A DNA stretch of 64,000 bases from Actinomadura_E scrupuli (GCF_050971785.1 NZ_JBPCCU010000006.1:310001-374000); one strand, 5' to 3'; shown: positions 9,566-18,706, numbered from the stretch's first letter. A program made the numbers and translations. Notes: generated from the letters alone by a model not told the origin.

Positions 9566-11377
9566 TCACGGGTCAGGCGAATGGCTTCCGGGGCGATGGT
9601 TACGGGCTCGTTCGGTGATGGCGGCGTCGGCTTTGGCCATGCGGTCGGTGATCCGGGCGGCGTCAGCTCCCCGATACCAGGGCTTGAGGTGCAGCAGCGC
9701 GGGCTTGCTCCCGGTGGCCAGCAGCAACGCGCTGCCGGGCGGCAGTGCCCGGATGGCGGCGGGTTCGAGGATGTCCTGGCGGCGTAGCGAGATCTGCTCG
9801 GAGGTACGGCCGTCGCCGTAGGTCAGGGACCGTATGGGCACGTCGTGCTGGCCGACGAGGGTGGCGAGGTCGCGTACGAGGCGGGGTGAGTCGACGCCGG
9901 CGCCGATGAGTTTGCGGGTGGCGGCTCCCCACAGGGCTGCCATCCCGGGTTCGCCCCACACGGTGACGCCTTGTTCGTAGGACTGCAGGATGGTGACGGG
10001 GATGATGCCGCGGGAGCCGAGGTGGGAGTAGAGCTCGGGGAGGTCGGCGATCCGGCAGATGTTGGCGGCCTCGTCCAGGCACACCACCAGCGGCGGATCC
10101 AACCGTCCCCCGGACCGCTCGGCCTGGTGCTCGGCGGCGCGCATCACCGTGTCGGTCAGCGCAGCGATCAGCGGGGCTGCGGCCGACCTGGACTTCGACA
10201 GCAGGTAGAGGGTGTCACCGGCCCCCTTGCTGCCGGAGGCGAAGGTGTCGGGGTCGAAGGCGGGCAAACAGTCCTGTGGGGTGACCCAGCGCAGGATCTG
10301 CTCATCGCGCAGGCATTTCGCGGCGGTACGGGCGGTCTGGTAGATGCCGTCGCGGGTCTCGGTCGCTCCGTTCTGCGTTCCCTTCAACGACGACGCCATC
10401 AACGTGAACCCCGCTGCGTGCAGCAACTCGATCGGGGTCGGCACGGCGGGCTCGTCCAGCCAGCCCGCCACATGATGCAGCGAACGGCCGGAGGCTGCGG
10501 CAGCCAGGAACAGCGCGCACAGCAGATCCTGGGCAGCAGGCCCCCACAGATCCTTCTTGTTCGGATCATCGACCGTGAGCACGAAATGCCCGGCCAACCG
10601 GTGCGCGTCCTCGACCGTCGACAGGTTCTGCAGTGGGTTCCACCACCACCCCTGCTCCTGGTAGGTGATGAGCTGCGGGTCGAACAACCACACCCGGCTA
10701 CCCGCCTTCTCGCGCAGCGCGGCGGTGGCAGCCCACAGGTCCGCCTTGTTGGAGGTCGCGATGACCGCGCCCGGCGCCGACAGCACGTACGGGATCGACA
10801 GCGCGGTCGTCTTCCCGGACCTCGGCGCCATGAACGCGATGAGCGTGTCCTCCCACGACGCGTACAACGCAGGCCCCGGCCGACCACCACGTCGCTGCAT
10901 CTCACCCAGCAACAATCCGACCTGCCCGGGCGCCAGCCGCGTGGGGTCGGTCCCGGTAAGGGACCGGCGCAGCTCCACCGCCTTCGCCGCAGCTCGCGCA
11001 GGCTTCAACGGCTCCAGTCCGGGGTTGTCGGCGAGCGCCGGCACTGGATCCCCAGGCTGTGGATAACCCGCCGCGACCCTGTGCCAGATCACCCATACCG
11101 CTGCCCCGGCGGCGCTGATGAGCGCCATCAGGATGACCAGTACCAGAGGTGTGGGCGTCCCACGCCAGGCGAGGTCGGTGCGGTTGCGGGCGATAGCCAG
11201 TGCGAAGTCGAGCCCGAACTCGCGGACCTGCCCGCCGGTCAGGGCGGCGGCGAGCTTCGCCGACACCCAGACGACGCCCAGACCCATGATCGGTGCCCAG
11301 CACCCGAAAAGGATCATCCACCCGCCGGCCGCGCCGGTGTGCCAGATCGACGCCCGCGGCCCCAGTGCCCCGCTCAT
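9566..11377 (-). CDS. TraG/VirD4-like type IV coupling ATPase
   Basis: A protein of about 603 residues that should act as the coupling ATPase delivering DNA or protein substrate to the secretion channel. Two N-terminal membrane helices (GGWMILFGCWAPIMGLGVV and PLVLVILMALISAAGAAVW) precede the motor domain. Walker A is APRSGKTTAL, lying after YASWEDTLIAFM. Walker B is PPLVVCLDEAANI, followed by a VirD4-type sensor segment (ILQSYEQGVTVWGE). These are standard features of the TraG/TraD/VirD4 family. The ATG at 11377 was chosen because the first membrane helix follows closely and the upstream extension is arginine-rich shadow sequence. It is transcribed away from the TmrB-like gene, from a shared 245-base intergenic region. 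Confidence 0.9.
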   Translation of the reverse strand: MSGALGPRASIWHTGAAGGWMILFGCWAPIMGLGVVWVSAKLAAALTGGQVREFGLDFALAIARNRTDLAWRGTPTPLVLVILMALISAAGAAVWVIWHRVAAGYPQPGDPVPALADNPGLEPLKPARAAAKAVELRRSLTGTDPTRLAPGQVGLLLGEMQRRGGRPGPALYASWEDTLIAFMAPRSGKTTALSIPYVLSAPGAVIATSNKADLWAATAALREKAGSRVWLFDPQLITYQEQGWWWNPLQNLSTVEDAHRLAGHFVLTVDDPNKKDLWGPAAQDLLCALFLAAAASGRSLHHVAGWLDEPAVPTPIELLHAAGFTLMASSLKGTQNGATETRDGIYQTARTAAKCLRDEQILRWVTPQDCLPAFDPDTFASGSKGAGDTLYLLSKSRSAAAPLIAALTDTVMRAAEHQAERSGGRLDPPLVVCLDEAANICRIADLPELYSHLGSRGIIPVTILQSYEQGVTVWGEPGMAALWGAATRKLIGAGVDSPRLVRDLATLVGQHDVPIRSLTYGDGRTSEQISLRRQDILEPAAIRALPPGSALLLATGSKPALLHLKPWYRGADAARITDRMAKADAAITERARNHRPGSHSPDP

Positions 11378-11610
11378 ACGAGGCTCCGGGTACGGACGGC
11401 CTGAAAGGCGCGATCGAGGCCCGGACGATCGCCTTCGGCAACGCCGCGTTCCGCAGCCGTGGCCCGGCACCCCCAAAGCAGATTCCGACCTCGCCCGACT
11501 TCGTGCGGCCGTGAGGTACGCGTGGCTCGCCCGATCCGGCTGAGTTGAACCGGAATGCGCAGGTGCAGCGGCACGTGAAAGCGCGAAGCCGCCGGCCTAC
11601 GGCTCTCCCG

Positions 11611-11616
11611 TAGTGT
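11611..11616 (+). promoter_or_regulatory. -10 element of a likely leaderless promoter
   Basis: TAGTGT fits the actinobacterial TANNNT -10 consensus and ends six bases before the ATG at 11623. No ribosome binding site is present. Transcription would start at or next to the ATG, the pattern of leaderless actinomycete messages. No clear -35 box is seen. Confidence 0.5.
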
Positions 11617-11622
11617 CTGCAC

Positions 11623-12255
11623 ATGCTCGTGTGGATCAACGGTCCCTTCGGCGTCGGGAAGACCCAAACCGCCCATGAGATCCATCGCCGCCTTCCCGGC
11701 AGCGTCGTCTGCGACCCTGAGCAGGTGGGGTTCGGCCTGCACCGGATGACTCCTGCGCCCCTGCGCGGAGACTTCCAGGATCTTCCCGCCTGGCGGCAGG
11801 GTGTCTACGAAGTGCTGGACCTGACCCTCACCAGGCACAAAGGCATGGTGATCGCCCCGATGACGATCGTGGAGCCGAGCTACTTCCAGGAGATCATCGG
11901 CAGGCTGCGCGATCAGGGCCACCACGTGCGGCACTTCGCGCTGCTCGCCGACCGTGAGACGGTGCTGAGACGGTTGCGCGAGCGCGGCTTCGGCCACGCC
12001 CTGCAGTTCGTCGCCGGGAAGAACGCGCCGTTGCGCCGGGAGACCTTCGCCGTCTCGAAGCTCGAGGTCTGCCTGGAGAGCTTGAACCGGCCCGAGTTCG
12101 CCGTCCACGTGCGGACCGACCGGCTCACCGTGCCGCAGGTCGCCGGGCACATCGCCGACTCGGCCGGCCTGGTGCTGCGACCCAATACCGACAGCGTCCT
12201 GCGCGGGCGCCTGCGCCGGGCCTGGACCGGGATCCAGCACATCCGATTCGACTGA
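11623..12255 (+). CDS. tmrB: TmrB-like tunicamycin resistance ATP-binding protein
   Basis: A 210-residue P-loop protein. It opens MLVWINGPFGVGKTQTAHEI, where the Walker A (GPFGVGKT) is at residues 7-14 and WINGxFGxGKTQTA is typical of TmrB. Further TmrB-like segments are CDPEQVGFGL, VIAPMTIVEPSYFQEIIGRL and HHVRHFALLADRETVLRRLR. TmrB of Bacillus confers resistance to the nucleoside antibiotic tunicamycin, probably by binding it; resistance here is inferred from family. It is oriented against the flanking transfer genes, has its own promoter and a terminator hairpin, and so looks like inserted cargo. A nucleoside kinase-like role is an alternative. Confidence 0.82.
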   Translation: MLVWINGPFGVGKTQTAHEIHRRLPGSVVCDPEQVGFGLHRMTPAPLRGDFQDLPAWRQGVYEVLDLTLTRHKGMVIAPMTIVEPSYFQEIIGRLRDQGHHVRHFALLADRETVLRRLRERGFGHALQFVAGKNAPLRRETFAVSKLEVCLESLNRPEFAVHVRTDRLTVPQVAGHIADSAGLVLRPNTDSVLRGRLRRAWTGIQHIRFD

Positions 12256-12260
12256 GCGAT

Positions 12261-12285
12261 AGGCCGGGCCCTCAGGCTCCGGCCT
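12261..12285 (+). terminator. terminator hairpin after tmrB
   Basis: AGGCCGG pairs with CCGGCCT across an 11-base loop, starting five bases after the tmrB stop codon. It lies before the convergent 3' end of the VirB4-like gene at 12354. Confidence 0.5.
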
Positions 12286-12353
12286 GGGCCACTGCCTCTC
12301 CGGACCTTCAGCTGGACGCAGGCAACCGGCTACTCCACCCCTTGGCCCGCTCC

Positions 12354-13889
12354 TCACTGGGCACCAGTCCCGGAGTGCCGCTGAGACCATCCAGATTCTG
12401 GCCGGATCCTCTGATCTGTGTCGTACAGCTGCTTCTCGGCTCCCACCAGCGACAACTCGACGGGGATGCCGAGGCGTTCGCCGGTTTTGATCAGGTACTT
12501 GCCGCGGCCGGGGTGGCGGGCTCCGGCCTGCCAGGAGTCCGGTGCCGACCACGAGGTCACCAGGTGTTGTTCGGGGCCGGTCAGCGGGGTGATCTCGTTG
12601 ACCCGGGCGAGCTCGCGGGGTGGGAGTCCGGCCAGGATGGTGATGGCGGACCGGTCGGCGAACCCACGCGCCTTCGCTCGGTCTTCTTCGGTAGCAAGCG
12701 CGTCGAGGTCAGCGAGCGAGTGGGTGATCATGATGGAGGCCATGCCCTTGGCGCGGTTGAGCCGGGTGAGGGCGTCGGCGTGTTCTACCAGGCCGGGGGC
12801 GCCGCGCAGGGCCCGCCAGAGTTCGTCCATGACGCCGAGGAAGGAGCGGCGCGGGCCCGTACCGAGGTCGGTGAGTGCGGCGCAGGCGTCGACGGTGCCG
12901 AACGCGTACGCCCAGGTGCACAGCATCGCGGCGGTCAGCAGCTTGTCCCCGGCCGCCCGGACCCGGGAGATGTCGACAGAGATGGCAGGTGCGTCCAAAT
13001 CGAGGGGGTGGGTGGTGGGGCCGTCGAAGACTCCTGCGAGGGATCCGTTGCACAGCAGGTCGAGGGTGAAGACCAGGTCGCTGACCTGCTGCCGATACCC
13101 GGTGACGGAGTCGGTACGAGCGGCCGACCGCAGCTCTTGGGGGCCTTGCTCGAGGACGGCCAGGACGTCGGGCACGGTCGGCTCGCCGGCTGACCGATCG
13201 TCGAGGAGGTCGATGGCGCGGCCGAGCACGACCTCTTCGGCGTTGGAGATCCGCGCCTCCCGCACCAGGGTGGCCAGCCCCATCAGCAGGGACAACCGCC
13301 GGCCCCGTACCTCCCACCGCAGCGTCTCGGCCTGGGCGGCGGACAGAGTGCGCAGAACGGCTCCGAGGGGCCCTGCATCGAGGGGGTTGATGCGGTCCGC
13401 GCCGCGGCCGACGCGGATCACCTGCCCCCCCAGGTGCTCGACCAGCATGGTGTAGTCGGGTTTGGTGTCGCCCAGGATGATCGCGGTCTGCCCGGTGGCG
13501 ACGGCTCCGGTAATGAGGCGTTTGACCAGGGTGGATTTGCCGGTGCCGGGCTGGCCGAGGACGAACATGCCGGGGTTGGTGACCAGCCCGGCGCGCATCC
13601 AGGCGAGCGGGTCGAGGCAGACGACCTCACCCCATAGCTGGTGGCGGCCGACCGGCGTGCCCACGGTGGGGGTCCCGGATCCTGCGGTGAACGGGTAGAG
13701 CCCGCACACCTGCATCGTGGTCGCCTGCAACTCCGGCGCCGCCTCCACATGCACGGCACGGCCGCCGTACGGGTGGCGCCACCCCCACGCGGGAGCCAGT
13801 GCTTCGGCCATGGCTGCCGCCTCGGCGTTGGCGTCAGGTTGGGCGGGCTGTTCGGCACGGATCGGGTGCTGGGCGTTGCGGGTGAGCAT
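12354..13889 (-). CDS. VirB4-like conjugation ATPase
   Basis: A 511-residue hexameric ATPase predicted to power type IV secretion channel assembly or substrate transfer. The Walker A is GQPGTGKSTLVKRL, followed by a VirB4-typical AIILGDTKPDYTMLV and later Walker B FLGVMDELWRAL. A downstream ASIMITHSLADLDAL segment matches the VirB4/TraC C-terminal motor. The first 130 residues hold the WGWRHPYGGRAVHVE and GLYPFTAGS segments common to actinobacterial homologues. The start at 13889 is chosen from a purine-rich GGAGG 13 bases upstream and loss of coding character beyond. It is shorter than full VirB4 proteins because this family lacks most of the N-terminal domain, which the SCO6880-type neighbour may supply. 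Confidence 0.87.
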   Translation of the reverse strand: MLTRNAQHPIRAEQPAQPDANAEAAAMAEALAPAWGWRHPYGGRAVHVEAAPELQATTMQVCGLYPFTAGSGTPTVGTPVGRHQLWGEVVCLDPLAWMRAGLVTNPGMFVLGQPGTGKSTLVKRLITGAVATGQTAIILGDTKPDYTMLVEHLGGQVIRVGRGADRINPLDAGPLGAVLRTLSAAQAETLRWEVRGRRLSLLMGLATLVREARISNAEEVVLGRAIDLLDDRSAGEPTVPDVLAVLEQGPQELRSAARTDSVTGYRQQVSDLVFTLDLLCNGSLAGVFDGPTTHPLDLDAPAISVDISRVRAAGDKLLTAAMLCTWAYAFGTVDACAALTDLGTGPRRSFLGVMDELWRALRGAPGLVEHADALTRLNRAKGMASIMITHSLADLDALATEEDRAKARGFADRSAITILAGLPPRELARVNEITPLTGPEQHLVTSWSAPDSWQAGARHPGRGKYLIKTGERLGIPVELSLVGAEKQLYDTDQRIRPESGWSQRHSGTGAQ

Positions 13890-14032
13890 CAAGGTGAACG
13901 GACCTCCAAGGTGGAGCGGGTAGGCGGAAGAAGCGACGGCAAACTCACGACGGCGGGCTGGTCGTCTTCTGGATGGGATGAGCAGGGGCGGCCAGGCACT
14001 TGGCATGCGGACGGACGGATGGTTCGCGGTAG

Positions 14033-15544
14033 TCAGTGGGTGAGTCGGCGGGCGAGTTCGGCTGGGCAGATCCCACACGGCAGGGTGGTGGCGAAACCGG
14101 CGGCCTGGCTGCCCCACAGACGACGCAGCCGGATCTTCGCCGTGCCGGCCGCTGCCTCCGTATGGGCGACGGCGTGGGCGAGGTGGTTCGGGTGGGTGAC
14201 GGTGACGGTGGCGTACATCGAGACCAGGCACACCCCGGCGCCCATCGCTTCCTCGCCTGCGGCTTGGCGGGCGCGGGCGGTGTCGTAGGCGTCGCGGGCG
14301 GTTTCGTCTCGGCCGGTACGGCGCCGGAACTGGGCGCGGAAGGCCGCGGCGTTGACCTCCTGCTGCAACGTCCTGCTCGCCGCCGCAGCGGGAAGCGCCC
14401 GGTACTGCAGGGTGACCCGCTTCGGGTACGGGCCCGGCGCGACAAGGCAGGCCAGGACGTCGGAGCGGACGTTCTGTCTCGGCGGTTCGTGCCACCCCCA
14501 CGACACCGAGATCCCGCCATCATGCTCGTAGCGGTCGGGGTGTTCAGTGGCGCCTACCGGTCCGGCGTCGCACCAACCGAGGATCTCGGCGGATCCGGGC
14601 CGGTTGAGCAGCCGGTTGACCTCTCCGCGCGAGGCCGGGTCGTAGCAGGTCCGGACCGTACCGGCGATCTCGGCAGCGGTGGCGCGGCCGACCACGGTGA
14701 CCCCGCATCCGCCCAGCGCCGATGCCAGGGTGTCCATGGTCCGGCCGAGTTCTCCGACGGCTTCAGCCAGATCTTTCGGTGCGGTCGCTGAGGCTTTCGG
14801 GTCGAAGGTGACGCTGACCTGGGTGTCGACGTCTGCGGCTGCGGCCGGTGCGGTCGCCACCACTTCACCGATGATCTGCCTGGCCGTCTCCGGGGCGTTG
14901 GGGTCGATGGCAGTGGCGACCGCGTCGGCGAGGGTGGAGCCGGGTTCCGGTGCGGTGTCGACCGTGACGCTTACCCACCGCACGACAGGCATGTGCCCGA
15001 GCGCCGCCAGCCATCCGCCCCACGAGGCGACCCATCCGTCGGCGTCGTCGAGGTCGGCCAGCCATGTCGAGGCGGGTACGACTCGTAGCGTCGCGGTGAG
15101 CAGGCCGGTGCGCCGGTCCCAGACGATCCCGTACCGGCTCCCGTACCCGTCCTCGGCCGACAGCAGGGTGAGCGGAGCCAGTACACCGGGCAGCTGGAAC
15201 GCCCGCGGGTGGTCGATGACGATTCCGGCCCGGTACCGGGTGTGGCCGTGCCACGATCCCCACCACCAGCGCCACCGGCCGACCAGGATCTGCGCCAGCG
15301 GCCTCCCGCCGACCCGGATCAGCGCGAGCGCCGCGGTGACCAGCGCTGGAGGGAGCAGGTAGATCAGCGCTCCTGGCCGTACGGCGGCGAGCACGATCAC
15401 CGTCAGTACGATGCCGAGTGCGGTGAATGTTGTGGTGGTGCCCATGCCGAGTAGGCCGATCGCGCGCCTTCTGCGCCAGCCCCCGTAGGTGCGTACCTCA
15501 GGCACCGCCACCACCCCCTCCGCCGCTTCCACTGGGAAGGCCAT
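14033..15544 (-). CDS. SCO6880/PrgI-type conjugation membrane protein
   Basis: A 503-residue protein with two N-terminal membrane helices near residues 30-75 (TTFTALGIVLTVIVLAAV and LIYLLPPALVTAALALI), followed by a large cytoplasmic part. The order RTYGGWRRRRAIGL, helices, then FQLPGVLAPL, is that of the SCO6880 family, which is linked to actinobacterial VirB4-like ATPases. It probably supplies the VirB3/VirB4 N-terminal function, anchoring the ATPase to the channel. It overlaps the end of the VirB6-like gene. A GTG at 15505, overlapping that gene's stop by eight bases and preceded by a GGAGGGGG stretch, is an equally good start. Confidence 0.85.
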   Translation of the reverse strand: MAFPVEAAEGVVAVPEVRTYGGWRRRRAIGLLGMGTTTTFTALGIVLTVIVLAAVRPGALIYLLPPALVTAALALIRVGGRPLAQILVGRWRWWWGSWHGHTRYRAGIVIDHPRAFQLPGVLAPLTLLSAEDGYGSRYGIVWDRRTGLLTATLRVVPASTWLADLDDADGWVASWGGWLAALGHMPVVRWVSVTVDTAPEPGSTLADAVATAIDPNAPETARQIIGEVVATAPAAAADVDTQVSVTFDPKASATAPKDLAEAVGELGRTMDTLASALGGCGVTVVGRATAAEIAGTVRTCYDPASRGEVNRLLNRPGSAEILGWCDAGPVGATEHPDRYEHDGGISVSWGWHEPPRQNVRSDVLACLVAPGPYPKRVTLQYRALPAAAASRTLQQEVNAAAFRAQFRRRTGRDETARDAYDTARARQAAGEEAMGAGVCLVSMYATVTVTHPNHLAHAVAHTEAAAGTAKIRLRRLWGSQAAGFATTLPCGICPAELARRLTH

Positions 15545-16943
15545 CCCCGCCGCCGTCTGCGGAGCCGCTGGGGTTGTTCAGCCAACGCACCGTCTCGGGG
15601 CCGCGCTTGCTCTCGTGGTGGGCGGCCTGCACGGTCGACGGACCGACAGGCTCGTCGCCCGGCCCCTGGGGCGGCTGGGGGTTGCCGCCGAACCGGGCAC
15701 CCGGGAACTGCCCGGTGGGTTGTCCGCCGGACGGGACCCCTGGATCGCCTGCCTGCTGCTGCCCAGTAACCCCGGAACCCGGCTCGTCCGGCGGGTCGGC
15801 CTGGGCGCCTCCGGATACGGACTGGCCTCCCGGATCGCCGTTCCCTCCCGTTGGCGGCTGTTGGCTGTGGCCTTGCGGTTCTCCGCTGCTGGGGTCTTGG
15901 TGGCCGAGTTGCTGGTTGAGGTAGCTGGCGTGTTCGCTCGCCAAGGAGCCGCCGGGACTGCCGCTTCCGGTGCCGTAGGAGCGCAGGGCGCCGATCGCGG
16001 TGGCGCCGCCGATGATCGCGCCGAGGAACCCGCCGCCGGGGCTGGAGTCGGTGCCGCCGGTGGTCCAGGTGAAGAACTTCATCAGTGCGGGGAAGGCGAT
16101 GAGGCTGATGACCATCATCGCGAACCCCATCAGGATCGCCCGTAGGTCCCGGCCGGTGCCGATCAGCGTGAACGCGGTCGCGTACACCATCGCCGCGCAC
16201 GGCTTGTAGAAGATCAGCGCGAGCATCCAGCCACTGACCTTCTTGAACCACAACCGCGTCCCCGCCATCAACGCCCCGGCCGCCGCCAGCGGCAGCAGCC
16301 CGGCGAGGATGAGCAGGGCGGCCTGGCGGAACAGCAGCAGCACCGCCTGGATCATCGCGATGAGCAACGCGATGATCCCCAGGATCAGGCCGACGCCCGA
16401 GGGGACACCGGGCAGCCCGAAGGTCAGGATCATGCGGTGGGCGAAGTCGTTGCCGGTCGACAGGGGCAGCACCCAGTTGCACCAGGCGTCGCCCCACTGC
16501 AGCAGCAGGTTCGCCAGTACGGTCCCGAACGCCGCGCTGCCGCCGACGGTGGCGGCGATGGCTACCAAGCCGGTACCGACGTTGATCAGCGGGTCGGCTT
16601 TGCGGGTCAGCATTATCTTTCCTGCCGAGACCAGGATCGCGGCGATGGCCACGGTGACGCTGATCGGCATGGTCCATGTCTGGATGAACCCGATGACCGG
16701 CTCCCGGGTCAGGTCCGGTGAGGACCCGGTCACCCACCAGGCGACGGTCCGGGACACCACCCAGCTGACCGCATGCTGGATCGAGTCGGCTACGGACTTG
16801 AGAGCGTCTCCGGTGAGGCTTCCCACCACGTCCGGTGGGGCGAACGCCCCACCGGTGTCCCTGTCCGCAGGGCAGCCTGCGGGGTCGGTGACCGGATCGC
16901 ACTTGGGCCTGGCCAGCGGCGCCAGCATCAGCATCGTGAGCAT
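15498..16943 (-). CDS. VirB6/TrbL-like channel protein
   Basis: A polytopic membrane protein of about 481 residues. It has a signal-like start (MLTMLMLAPLARP), an extracellular N-terminal segment with paired Cys residues, then about six hydrophobic helices between residues 85 and 300 (for example PISVTVAIAAILVSAG, VGLILGIIALLIAMIQAVLLL, ALLILAGLLPLAAAGALMAG). The last 150 residues are a hydrophilic Gly/Pro/Gln/Ser-rich tail. This plan is that of VirB6/TrbL inner-membrane channel proteins of actinobacterial elements. The ATG at 16943 has a GGAGGTGAAGGGG site upstream; the longer frame is a shadow. It lies nine bases downstream of the next transfer gene. Confidence 0.85.
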   Translation of the reverse strand: MLTMLMLAPLARPKCDPVTDPAGCPADRDTGGAFAPPDVVGSLTGDALKSVADSIQHAVSWVVSRTVAWWVTGSSPDLTREPVIGFIQTWTMPISVTVAIAAILVSAGKIMLTRKADPLINVGTGLVAIAATVGGSAAFGTVLANLLLQWGDAWCNWVLPLSTGNDFAHRMILTFGLPGVPSGVGLILGIIALLIAMIQAVLLLFRQAALLILAGLLPLAAAGALMAGTRLWFKKVSGWMLALIFYKPCAAMVYATAFTLIGTGRDLRAILMGFAMMVISLIAFPALMKFFTWTTGGTDSSPGGGFLGAIIGGATAIGALRSYGTGSGSPGGSLASEHASYLNQQLGHQDPSSGEPQGHSQQPPTGGNGDPGGQSVSGGAQADPPDEPGSGVTGQQQAGDPGVPSGGQPTGQFPGARFGGNPQPPQGPGDEPVGPSTVQAAHHESKRGPETVRWLNNPSGSADGGGDGLPSGSGGGGGGGA

Positions 16944-16951
16944 CCGCCCCT

Positions 16952-17701
16952 TCACCTCCGGCCCGGAAAGATGGTGTAGCCGTCGGTCGGGTCGACCCGG
17001 GTGGCCGATGATGCCCAGGCTCCGCCGGGCGGAGCGAGCACTCGCCAGTCGTTGTCCTCCCAGCGCACCTGGATTCGGGTGGCCATCCGGTAGGTCAGGT
17101 CGTCGTCGCCGCGCCGGGCGGTGACCATGTCCACCGTCGCCTCGGCGGGCGTGTACCCCTGCCACCGGTACGCCTCGATCTGCGCCACCGGCCGCCCCAG
17201 CGGCGCCCCTTCATCGACGGCCGCTTCCTGGCGCAGGTCCTCGTACTGCTCCCGCGTCCCGGCCAGCATGGCGTCGGCGTCACCACCGATCACCTGGTGC
17301 TTGATGGTCGCCTCGAACACCGCCGGCCCCCACACCGCGTTGGCGCGCTCGGCGATGTTCATCGCTGCCAGCAACGCACCCAGCGGCGTACGGGCAAAAC
17401 CACGCGCCAGCCCGTTGCTCGGATCGCGGGGACCATCGGTCGCCGACGTCGGAAGACGTACCAGGCCTGAGTAGTCGGCCCACGTCACGGCGGCGAGGTC
17501 TATGTCCGGGGCCGGATCCGTCGCGGTCACCGGCGTGGCTAACGCCGCCGGCACCGGCTCTTTGGGGGGTCTGTCTGTGAGGTCGTGATGCAGGGAGGCA
17601 TACAGCAGGGTGCCGGTGACGATGGTCGCGATGGCGACGTGGGTGACGTTGCGGCGCCTGCGCCCGTTGGTTGTCCGTGCGGTTGTACGGGTGATGCTCA
17701 T
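16952..17701 (-). CDS. single-pass conjugation protein at the VirB8/TcpC position
   Basis: A 249-residue protein with a basic N terminus (TTNGRRRRN) followed by one membrane helix (VAIATIVTGTLLYASL), a Pro/Ala-rich linker and an extracytoplasmic domain. The domain resembles the NTF2-like fold of VirB8/TcpC proteins in layout: a helical first half (LGALLAAMNIAERANAVWG) and a strand-rich second half (VDMVTARRGDDDLTYRMATRIQVRW, then DWRVLAPPGG). It probably forms part of the channel scaffold. It overlaps the upstream gene by four bases (ATGA). The assignment rests on topology and neighbours, not on strong sequence identity. Confidence 0.72.
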   Translation of the reverse strand: MSITRTTARTTNGRRRRNVTHVAIATIVTGTLLYASLHHDLTDRPPKEPVPAALATPVTATDPAPDIDLAAVTWADYSGLVRLPTSATDGPRDPSNGLARGFARTPLGALLAAMNIAERANAVWGPAVFEATIKHQVIGGDADAMLAGTREQYEDLRQEAAVDEGAPLGRPVAQIEAYRWQGYTPAEATVDMVTARRGDDDLTYRMATRIQVRWEDNDWRVLAPPGGAWASSATRVDPTDGYTIFPGRR

Positions 17702-18057
17702 TTGAAGAACACCCCCACGATCGCCGAAGCGGTCGCGACCAGGCTCAGCCCGCCGAGCACCCAGGGCACCCCGGTGGCTCCGTCGGCGGCGAAGGTCGAG
17801 CGGTTCTTACGGCCGATGGCCATCTGCCCGGCGCAGATGAACAGCCCGGCGATACCGCACACCATCACGCCCCACTTGCCCCACCCCAGCAGCGTGTTCA
17901 TCTTCCCCTCCAACTCCGGAGGCGCCTGTGGCGGCGGATTCAAAATGTTGACCGCCGGAGTGGCACTGGGCGCTGCCTGCGGATGTCCTCCATGGGCGTC
18001 GAACCAAGCGGGAAGCAGGTGGACGGCGTGGTCGGTGATGCTGGTCAGAATGGGCAC
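17698..18057 (-). CDS. small two-helix membrane protein of the secretion cluster
   Basis: A 119-residue protein with a Pro-rich central segment and two C-terminal hydrophobic helices (WGVMVCGIAGLFICAGQMAIG and PWVLGGLSLVATASAIVGVFF) separated by a short basic loop. Small two-helix proteins in this position are usually VirB2/pilin-like or accessory channel subunits; which of these it is cannot be decided. It overlaps both neighbours, so it is translationally coupled. Confidence 0.7.
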   Translation of the reverse strand: MPILTSITDHAVHLLPAWFDAHGGHPQAAPSATPAVNILNPPPQAPPELEGKMNTLLGWGKWGVMVCGIAGLFICAGQMAIGRKNRSTFAADGATGVPWVLGGLSLVATASAIVGVFFK

Positions 18058-18608
18058 GGAGCCTCCTGCGTAGTAGTGATGGACAGCGGCCCTTTCGGTG
18101 CCTGCGGTTGGTTGGTGATGAGGTCCGTGAGGTTGGCCAGGGCTCGTCGGGCCCTGCCGGGCAGCGCCACACCGTTCGGGTCATCGACCAGGCGCAGTGC
18201 GGGTACGAACGGGATCCGTACCGTGCCGCCCACCCGGCCCTCCAGCAGCGCGAACCGAGTACTCGCATCAGCCGGCTCGCCTCCGGCGCCGTCACTGACG
18301 ATGGCCAGCGCGCTGATCCGCTCCCCGCAGGCATGCAGAGCGGTGACCGCACGGGTGGCGTGCCGCGCCGCAGGCACCGAGTTGCGGCATACCACGATCA
18401 GCGGCCGACCGTGCGCCCGCACCGGCGCATACGCCGGATCCGGATCCAGTACCGACCCCATGTCCCAGGCCGCACCCAGCAGCGCGGAGAGCGTCGTGGT
18501 CCCCGCGCCACCATGCGCGCCGGCGACCACCACCTCGCGTAACTCTCTATCCGCCGGACCTTCTGCTGTGGCCGGTGCCTGATCTGGTCGTAGTTGTCGT
18601 AGACGCAC
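18045..18608 (-). CDS. MinD/ParA-like P-loop protein, first gene of the transfer operon
   Basis: A 187-residue protein with a deviant Walker A (AGAHGGAGTTTLSALLG, residues 29-45) resembling the ParA/MinD or GspE-like septum-site class. A PLIVVCRNSVPAARH segment then takes the place of a usual Walker B region. It starts with GTG and lies at the head of the minus-strand run, overlapping the next gene by 13 bases. Similar proteins occur in actinobacterial integrative elements as DUF6668-like ATPases; a role in element positioning or pilus control is a guess. Confidence 0.65.
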   Translation of the reverse strand: MRLRQLRPDQAPATAEGPADRELREVVVAGAHGGAGTTTLSALLGAAWDMGSVLDPDPAYAPVRAHGRPLIVVCRNSVPAARHATRAVTALHACGERISALAIVSDGAGGEPADASTRFALLEGRVGGTVRIPFVPALRLVDDPNGVALPGRARRALANLTDLITNQPQAPKGPLSITTTQEAPCPF

Positions 18609-18664
18609 CCTGTAACCCCCGAATCACTGCCCCGAGTGGCGAGGTCATCACCGTAAGTGGCATA

Positions 18665-18706
18665 GTGATGGAGCGCAAGCATCACCAAAGCGTTTCTCGG
18701 AACGCT
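18665..18706. promoter_or_regulatory. two dyads in the divergent promoter region
   Basis: Two short inverted repeats lie between the divergent transfer operon (start 18608) and the HTH gene (start 18783). They are GTGATG-N9-CATCAC at 18665-18685 and AGCGTT-N6-AACGCT at 18689-18706. The arms are perfect. Their position suggests operators controlling both directions, with the adjacent HTH protein as candidate ligand. Confidence 0.4.

Noticed and set aside
9291..9569. 92-codon minus-strand frame with a GTGA overlap to the coupling ATPase stop
   Set aside because: Composition is Pro/Arg/His-rich like antisense shadows and it overlaps the DUF4913 start; not enough to call a gene.
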